NCBI GenBank assembly: GCA_963082975.1
Contig: OY720346.1
Span: 74,454,767-74,518,766, forward strand
Direction: 5' to 3'
Origin: Labia minor
Lineage: Eukaryota > Arthropoda > Insecta > Dermaptera > Spongiphoridae
Length of the DNA: 64,000 nucleotides
The stretch's first letter is position 1, and every line of letters begins with the position of its first letter. Position numbers and translations under genes: made by a program. Below are positions 57,620-64,000 of this stretch, piece after piece. The notes under the pieces are model-generated. The model was not told where the DNA came from and ran no database searches. It saw only the letters and a list, made by a program, of their open reading frames with translations.

Positions 57620-58185
57620 AAAAAATATATATCTTTTAAAAAAAAGGCGGGAGTCAAATTTCAATATAAATGTCATTTGTGATGTCATCAATATATAAAT
57701 TAATAATAAATAATATTAATAAATATTAAATTTAATAAAAGAACAATGAATAAATAAATATAAAATAGTAATTTATTAAAATGTAAACAATAGATAAAAA
57801 GAAAAAAAATAACAAATTCATTATTTTCATTTTCATTTTTAAATAACGATTCACCCGGAGAGTTTCGAACCGACGAAATCCACTCGTTAAAACATCAGTC
57901 CAACCGCTGGACTATATGTATTTAGATAAAAAATTGTCATTTTTTTACTGTCTTAGCAGGCAGTATTAAAAATTTTGACGTTTTCCATATAATATATAAT
58001 TTTCAATTAAGAAATTAATAATGAAGCTGAATGTTTCAAGAGATATCATCAATAAAACTTAATTTTTCTTTATAAATACTATATCTAGTGTGAATTTGAA
58101 AAAAATCGTTAGAGCGGTTTTTGAGAACCATGATATATAGATAAATAGATATATACAATTTTAGCTAGCATAATAAGATAAGATT
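57620..58185 (-). repeat. R5 interspersed repeat with tRNA-like head, inverted copy
   Basis: Complement of 63046-63685: TTATCTTATTATGCTAGCTA, TCAAAAACCGCTCTAACG, CACACTAGATATAGTATTTA and a tRNA-like segment at 57845-57920. Read on the minus strand the latter gives TAGTCCAGCGGTTGGACTG (A-box-like) and GGTTCGAAACTC (B-box-like). A third partial copy is at 1-200. The tRNA-like part could make this a SINE; the CTAGC edge and the CTCTAACGATTTTTTT text could equally fit a Helitron derivative. Confidence 0.5.
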
Positions 58186-58434
58186 TCAACAAACAAGAAT
58201 TTTGTGTAAAAATACAATAAGTTTATCAAACAACCAGAACATGAATAAATGTACTTAAATAGGGAAAAATTTACAACATATTCAGAACTGGGTAAAGCAT
58301 TAATGTAAGGCAAGTTCGGTGAAGTGCGCGCCCTTTTTTTAAAATAACATTTTTGAGCGACGCTGTGGCTGTAAATATTAATTATGTGGTTATAAAATTT
58401 GTATAGCAAATACTTTCTTATGCTATTGTTATTC

Positions 58435-58850
58435 ATAGATCGATGACCCTTGGAGACGAGAGTAGATTTAGAGTATTGGTGAGATTAGTATTGTTTGCAG
58501 CATTTATAGGCCAAAGGAAGATGAGGTCCCAGGGGGTTGGCGGAGATGGCATAACGAGGAATTGTATGATATCCAGATATAGTTAAGGTTATAAAATCGA
58601 GAAGGCTGAGATGGAAAGGGGACGTAGCTGGAATGGGAGAGGAAAAAGATATTGGTGGGGAGATCGATTGGAAAACGTCCGTTTAGAAGAGCAAGGTAGC
58701 TGTGGGTGGACAATGTAGGAAGGGACGTGAGAGAGATGGGACAGGGTAGGATTTGGTTCTAGCTCAGGATAGGGACGCTTAGAGATATGTGGATGCTGCG
58801 GCTAAGAACTTTCGAAAACTGTAGAGACACAGAGTTAGATAAATATAACA
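58435..58850 (+). pseudogene. RTE-type LINE 3' region, decayed
   Basis: Runs parallel to 1590-1940: TTGGAGACGAGAGTAGATTT, GTTGGCGGAGATGGCATAAC, TGGAATGGGAGAGGAAAAAG, TTGGTGGGGAGATCGATTGG and GAGAGATGGGACAGGGTAGG. Frames are broken. Similarity to the 1.4-1.9 kb copy is clear over about 350 bases. Confidence 0.6.
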
Positions 58851-59184
58851 TATACAATAATAATATATAATTAATTTACTGATTAAATTAAACTATATTT
58901 TACAAGAAAACAAATACATGTCTTATCTACTTATACTGATTAAAACAAAATGGATGAAAACCTTTTACATACAGACTTTCAACCAAATACAATGTATCAC
59001 ACGGGGGTACATGTGTATGTAATAAAATTGATAGATTAAGAGCTACGAAATTAATATTTTATTATTTTTCACTGTAAAATATACTTATATTAAAGTATGT
59101 CACAAATTTTAAAATAATTTTTATTTTCTTTCATTTACATTTTATCAATCAAATCCAAAAGAGTTGATTATATTAGAAGAAGTA

Positions 59185-59670
59185 CGAGGGTGGGATGAAA
59201 TGTTTCCGACCTGACCAAGAAAAACGATGTTTTTAAATTTTTTATTTTGTTTTATTTTTCAAAATTCAAGATAGTTGAGACCTGTACGATGTCAGCTGAA
59301 CGTGTGCGAAAACTTTTGCAAAACCATTTGAATATGGAAAGCTATGTGCAATGTGGGTGCCGCATTTCCTAACGTTAGACCAAAAATTGCTTCGAAAAAC
59401 CATTTCTAACGACAATTTGGCGCTGTAGGCGTAATCCAAACGAATTTTTGCGTCGATTCATAACTGTTGATGAGACTTAAATTAAATTAAATCAAATTGA
59501 ATTAATTAATTAGATAATTTATTAATTAATTTAATTAATTAAATTAATTAGAACACCGTTATGAGAAGTGTATCACTGTTGATGGAGATTATGTTGAAAA
59601 AAATAGCAAAAAAAAAATTGAAAAACATCGTTTTTCCTGGTCAGGTCGACAACTTTTCATCCCACCCCCG
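59185..59670 (+). mobile_element. Deleted mariner with empty-site paralogue
   Basis: Termini CGAGGGTGGGATGAAATGTT and complement CGGGGGTGGGATGAAAAGTT, TA on both sides, 486 bp. Traces of transposase remain: MSAERVRKLLQNHLNMESYV, FLRRFITVDET (first catalytic Asp region) and YEKCITVDGDYVEKNSKKK at the C-terminus. An AT-rich tract of AATTAATT repeats fills the deleted centre. The flanking sequence is present without the element at 44578. Confidence 0.8.
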
Positions 59671-59849
59671 TAGTGTTGTAGTGTTACTTGTTAATGAAGT
59701 GTTATAGTGTGGTATGTATCTTAGTATATATGTATAAATTATAGCTCTATAATGGAATTTAAGTGCATAGAAAGCAAATGAAAACAAAATGAACCAAACC
59801 TCTTTCCTTGTACATACATGAATTATACAATAATTTATAAATAATTATC

Positions 59850-59945
59850 CAAATCCATAAAGTAATAAGCCACGAGAAAACCCAACTCGAAACATCGTGT
59901 TAACGCCTGCCATTTAGGAAAATAGTGGCCATTTGACACAACAAT
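59850..59945 (-). pseudogene. Ionotropic receptor fragment, paralogue of 60747-62429
   Basis: Minus-strand IIIVVSNGHYFPKWQALTRC then FELG matches ICVVVSKSHYFPNWQAITRS-FEL of the intact receptor. After a small deletion and frameshift, FSWLITLWIWIIIYK matches FSWLIASLIWIIIYK. Only about 32 codons around the first membrane segment survive. It lies 800 bases downstream of the intact gene, so the family expanded by local duplication and this copy died. Confidence 0.75.
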
Positions 59946-60254
59946 GATGATATTTTATATTTAGAGATGTTCTTTTATTCAAATGATATAAATTAATTTA
60001 ATTGAGTGATGCAATATATTTAACTATTTATTGAATGAAAATAATAAATATACTAATATATTAATTGTATAGATAAAAGAAAATGAATGGAAAATAAAGT
60101 GTTTTCTTATCAAGAAAAAGATATAATTATTTGTTTTTAAAAAATCTATAATAGGTTTAATTGAAAATTAACCAATACTTGCTTATGAAAAATCAGGGCG
60201 TGTACAATAAAGATACTCTTTCAATAACTACTGCAAAGGAATGGTTCACTAGAT

Positions 60255-60542
60255 CAGTGATTCTCAACCACTGTGCCGCGAGATTTTCAAAATGTGCCGC
60301 TAAATTTTACAAATGTAAAGTTAAAATTAAGAAAAATCATTTATTTATTTTATATGTATGTAAAAGAAAGTAAAAATGTTTTTGCGATCAGGTTCTTAAA
60401 CATTTCCGACTTTTTTTTCAATTTTTTCAAAAAAAAGGAAATAAATTGATATGATTATTACACTTATCATTTTCTTTGTGTGCCGCTAAATTTGCAAACC
60501 GTTAAAAGTGTACCGTGATAATAAAAAGGTTGAGAATCACTG
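60255..60542. mobile_element. hAT MITE, perfect 8-bp target duplication
   Basis: CAGTGATTCTCAACC at the left and GGTTGAGAATCACTG at the right, flanked on both sides by CACTAGAT. Interior repeats of TGTGCCGCTAAATTT. 288 bp, no transposase. It lies between the receptor and its pseudogene. Confidence 0.85.
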
Positions 60543-60746
60543 CACTAGATAACTTAAATAATCTCAAAAAAAAAAAAAAAAAAAAAAAAATAGAAACATT
60601 GTAAATAAAAATGGCGCGTATTTTGTTTTAATAAACTCATTTTCATATATTAAAAAAAAAGAGTTGAATTTGATAAAATAAAATGAAGAGAACTCAATAT
60701 ATAAAAACAAATTCATAATTAAATATTAAAATAATATTTTTTTTTT

Positions 60747-62429
60747 TTAATTTCTATTGATTATTGAATATATTTTTTTAAAAAGATGTCGACCAAAAAG
60801 ATTTTCAAATAGAAACATAAAGAATGCTAATAAATAGCCAATTAATAGAATTTGAAATCCAACTTGAAGATCAGATAATGTAAAAGCTTTTACATTGGGG
60901 GATGAATTTTCATTTATCAAAGAGTTTATCGACTTTTTCCATTCATCCAATTCATCATGCCAATTGAAAATACCATTTTCATTAAATGTAGATAATATTT
61001 GTTGAAATTCTTTTATATTAGGAATACTAACTATAGAATTAAATCTTAAATATACATTGAAAATTCTTTGTTGGATTACATGCAATGAAGTTTGGAAATT
61101 TTTTATATTTTTAATTGCATTTTCTGATTCTTTGCATGAAATTATTAGAGCCAAATTTGGATTATAGAGTATATCAATGAGTTTGTACTGTTTGAGAAAT
61201 GTTTTATAATCAACATTGAGTATCTTATCTGGATAAATGTCATGATTTATTTTGTAGATAAACCAACATATTTCCATTTCAAGACAAGTGATGATATAAT
61301 TTTGTTCTTCCAACTCCCGAATGCTGTTGATTGGTGGGTAGCGACCTGGGGATTGAAAATTCGAGTACATTTGAGATTGAAAAGCAGAGGCGAGGATCAA
61401 AGAGACAAGCATGATGCCACTGATAAAGAAACGAAACGGTAGCCGATGAATGAATGCAACCGAGTCGACAGGAAAGGAAACAAAAAGTCCAGTCATTTGA
61501 GTAAACCGATCAAATATCGAACGTCTTCTGTCTTTATAAATAATTATCCAAATCAAAGAAGCTATAAGCCACGAGAAAATACAACAAAGCCACAGTCGTA
61601 ACTCAAAAGACCGCGTTATCGCCTGCCAGTTCGGAAAATAGTGACTCTTTGATACAACAACACATATCGGCATTTGATCATATATATTCCATGAATCATA
61701 TTGATATGGATATTTGGACTCAAACATAATAGAAAAATCAGAAATTCCATCCGTCATATTCCATTTATGAAGAATATATTCTTTGAAAATATTAAATTTA
61801 CTTTTGACAATATCTGTGTTAAAGTCCTCAGTAATTGTGACGTTCATTCCGTGAAAATTTGGTTTCCTATTAAAATATGCCTTGGATAGATTTTCAATTC
61901 TCTTAAATCCCAAATTCCAAGGCTCTTGAATCCAAAATTCAAATTCATCAGCACACTCGATGGAATATTGAAAAAGATACAGCAATCGAAACTTGTATAT
62001 GTATAAAGGTTCATTTGTTAAACTATTGAAAGAAATTTGACGTAGTCTCAAACTCTCGGTGCAATCCATACCATGATAATCAATATAAATGATCAAACTA
62101 TCCTTTGAAATCATTCCTTCAATAAAAATGGATGGATTCTGTTCCATATCTAAATAAAAATAATTTTTAGAATGAATTTTAAAAATGATTTCTCTATAAT
62201 GTAATTGTTTTAAAAAATCATTCATCATCTTAACATCTGTAATTCTGAATGTAATCATTAATATTTCCTTTTGAATGTCAAAATGTTCTTCAATTGTTCT
62301 TAAAAGAAATGTGAAATTTCTTGGATTTACATTCAATGTTATATTATTAATTAATAATTGTGAGTGAATATCCTTTGCGCTGATGAATAATATTATTGTT
62401 AACAGGAATAACTTTTGCAAATAAATCAT
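60747..62429 (-). CDS. Divergent ionotropic receptor (IR), single exon
   Basis: Intact 560-residue ORF. A signal peptide occupies residues 1-23 (MIYLQKLFLLTIILFISAKD). The long extracellular amino part carries the ligand-binding lobes. Membrane segments: about 276-297 (LWLCCIFSWLIASLIWIIIY); about 332-352 (RFFISGIMLVSLILASAFQS), followed by QSQMYSNFQSPGRYPPINSI, typical of the segment after M2/M3 in insect IRs; and about 521-543 (VGFQILLIGYLLAFFMFLFE). The glutamate-receptor fold and order fit, but the binding Arg/Asp are not conserved in an obvious way, as in the divergent IR class. Such receptors act in taste or smell as ligand-gated channels with IR co-receptors. The exact IR number cannot be given. 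Confidence 0.85.
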   Translation of the reverse strand: MIYLQKLFLLTIILFISAKDIHSQLLINNITLNVNPRNFTFLLRTIEEHFDIQKEILMITFRITDVKMMNDFLKQLHYREIIFKIHSKNYFYLDMEQNPSIFIEGMISKDSLIIYIDYHGMDCTESLRLRQISFNSLTNEPLYIYKFRLLYLFQYSIECADEFEFWIQEPWNLGFKRIENLSKAYFNRKPNFHGMNVTITEDFNTDIVKSKFNIFKEYILHKWNMTDGISDFSIMFESKYPYQYDSWNIYDQMPICVVVSKSHYFPNWQAITRSFELRLWLCCIFSWLIASLIWIIIYKDRRRSIFDRFTQMTGLFVSFPVDSVAFIHRLPFRFFISGIMLVSLILASAFQSQMYSNFQSPGRYPPINSIRELEEQNYIITCLEMEICWFIYKINHDIYPDKILNVDYKTFLKQYKLIDILYNPNLALIISCKESENAIKNIKNFQTSLHVIQQRIFNVYLRFNSIVSIPNIKEFQQILSTFNENGIFNWHDELDEWKKSINSLINENSSPNVKAFTLSDLQVGFQILLIGYLLAFFMFLFENLFGRHLFKKIYSIINRN

Positions 62430-63045
62430 TTCGTTATTTGATATTTATTTAACTTTTCATCTGAAACAAATTAAATTATATATTAATTCATAAACTATAA
62501 TAATATATATAATTAATAAATTATTACAAATGTATAAATTTTCAAAAAAAATGTATCTTTTTATTTTTTAGAGCTCCTAATACTATTCTCTGTGGCACAC
62601 ACTAAACTATGATTGAAATTGTTCAAATTTATCAAAAGGATTATTTTCTATAGAAAGCAAAAATATAGATAATAACAAGCCTCATTGTCGATAAGATCTA
62701 CTAAGTAAGAATTATTTGTTATTCTATTATACTTATATAATAAATATTTCTATTCTTCATTCGATTATAGTACTATATATGAATTTATAAACTATACTAT
62801 GGATTTGTTAAATTATATTTAAATGATTTTTCATAATCAATTTTAATTAAATCAAATTGCTGTTTTATTTGTTGTTGTTGGTTGTTATAATTTTAATTCC
62901 ATTAATTTTTTTTTCTTTTCCACTCACGGGAGCCCCTTTTACCCTTGAATCGTATTATCTTTTTCATACATTCGACCACAGGTGTTTTTCCCAAAATTTC
63001 TCTTTGTTAACAATTGTTTCTGTCTCCCTTCCTTTCATATCTTAT
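62430..63045. other. IR upstream region, nothing specific recognised
   Basis: AT-rich. The candidate promoter of the receptor must be here, but no TATA box can be singled out from the many AT tracts. Confidence 0.4.
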
Positions 63046-63685
63046 CTTATTATGCTAGCTAAAATTGTTTGTTTGTTTGTATATATATATGCGTTCTCAA
63101 AAACCGTTCTAACGATTTTTTTGAAATTCACACTAGATATAGTATTTATAAAGAAAAATTAAGTTTTATTGATCACATCTCTGGAAAAATACATCTTCAT
63201 TAGTTTTTTCTTAATTTAAATTTATATATGGATGTCGTCACAAATGACATCCAATTTTTTTTAATTGAAATTGTATTAATATTTTTTTTTATTTAAAATA
63301 TTTTAAAATTTATTATTTAATTTTGAAATAAAATTAAAAATATTTATTTTTAATAAAATATATATATTTATTAATCTCTCTCAAAAAAACAACAACAACA
63401 ACAACAAAACAAATACGGCTTGGTAATTGGCTTGGAAAGATGGTAAAAAAAATGTTATTTTTTCTATCTAAATATATTAGTCGCGTGGTTAGAACGATTG
63501 TTTTGACGACTCGAGTTCGAAGGATCGAAGCTAGCCGAGTGCATCGATATTTAAAAATAAAAATAATAAATTTGTTTATTTTTTTTTATCTATTTTTGTG
63601 TTTATTTTTTAATAAATTAGTATTTTATATTTATTTATTCATTGATCTTTTGAGAAATATATCTCAACCAATAGAGGGTCTTTAA
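63046..63685 (+). repeat. R5 interspersed repeat, direct copy
   Basis: TATCTTATTATGCTAGCTAA, GTTCTCAAAAACCGTTCTAA, CACACTAGATATAGTATTTA, then a tRNA-like region at 63475-63545 (AGTCGCGTGGTTAGAACG, CGAGTTCGAAGGATCGAA). The window start (55-200) repeats that last segment. See 57620-58185. Confidence 0.5.
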
Positions 63686-63962
63686 TGTTTGTGCGATATA
63701 TTTGACTGGAGACACTCCAGATTTTTTTATTAAATTAAATCTAAATAGTAAAATTTACAATGTATTAACAAAACCCTTTTATTTCTCTACTTTTTGTAAG
63801 ACAGGAAATGCATTCTAGTCTTAATCTATCTAAATTTGAATGATAAGAAAGATTTCCTTTATTTCTTTATATTATTATCTTATATTTCCTCCTTTTATTC
63901 TAAATTATTTTTTAACAACTCATATTTATATTTTAATTGATTTCTACACCCCTATCAATATA
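63686..63962 (+). repeat. Recent repeat, copy B
   Basis: Nearly identical to 50611-50897 over about 260 bases, beginning TGTTTGTGCGA and the CTGGAGACACTCCAG hairpin and ending CCCCTATCAATATA. Confidence 0.8.
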
Positions 63963-64000
63963 CAGTAAAAGTCCTATAATCCGGCACGTTCGGGACCAGC
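63963..64000. mobile_element. Start of a pogo/Tigger-like element
   Basis: After TA the sequence reads CAGTAAAAGTCCTATAATCC followed by GGCACG. The CAGT...TATAATCCGGCAC form is the usual terminus of pogo/Tigger transposons. The rest lies outside the window. Confidence 0.6.

Noticed and set aside
57845..57920. Possible functional tRNA gene
   Set aside because: Box-like sequences are present but no complete cloverleaf can be drawn by eye, and the segment recurs inside a dispersed repeat.
60161..60373. 70-codon plus-strand ORF
   Set aside because: Mostly covers the left part of the hAT MITE at 60255-60542.

Overview
The window is AT-rich eukaryotic nuclear DNA, almost certainly from an insect. 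Four genes have spliced exons with GT-AG borders. The gene content includes an ionotropic receptor, a single-domain GH18 chitinase, a CBM14 (peritrophin-A) protein and a TAL1/HLH3B-type bHLH factor. The repeats are typical of arthropods: mariner/Tc1, hAT, Helitron-like, RTE-type LINEs and SINE-like units. I cannot fix the order from sequence alone. I see no bacterial operon, CRISPR array, canonical tRNA or rRNA gene.

Layout. 1-3500: repeats, comprising GC-rich ~105-bp units, a Helitron-like 3' end and LINE debris. 3500-4558 (-): single-exon F-box/LRR-like gene. 5-8 kb: repeats, a tandem hairpin-rich 209-bp repeat and an unassigned coding-like exon (7841-8156 -). 8285-12237 (-): six chitinase exons, one intron holding a deleted mariner with both terminal repeats. 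12.4-19.4 kb: transposon debris, a tandemly duplicated mariner fragment, and a decayed paralogue of the F-box gene (16285-16712 -). 19.4-30 kb: mostly AT-rich sequence with a transposon carrying iterated inward-facing motifs, a solo-LTR-like repeat, a GC-rich island and MITEs. 30068-31699 (-): two-exon CBM14 protein. 32.75-41 kb (+): cytosolic-type methylenetetrahydrofolate dehydrogenase/cyclohydrolase of seven coding exons, stopping after the D/C domain, preceded by two similar promoter/leader-exon-like blocks. 43666-49993 (-): HLH3B/TAL1-type bHLH gene in four exons. 50-60 kb: repeats, nested transposons and LINE fragments. 59.85-62.43 kb (-): a decayed ionotropic-receptor fragment and an intact single-exon receptor. 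The right end carries a repeat also found at 50.6 kb and the first bases of a pogo/Tigger-like terminus.

The genes are individually regulated eukaryotic genes and do not form a pathway. Chitinase and CBM14 protein share chitin as a likely substrate or ligand but lie 18 kb apart. The most informative material is the transposon archaeology (target-site duplications, nesting, empty sites), the two gene/pseudogene pairs, the apparently synthetase-free MTHFD gene and its duplicated leader. I found no convincing new enzymatic or defence system. The best candidates for undescribed elements are the ~105-bp GC-rich units, the hairpin-rich tandem repeat at 6 kb and the element with iterated subterminal motifs at 19.5-21.1 kb.
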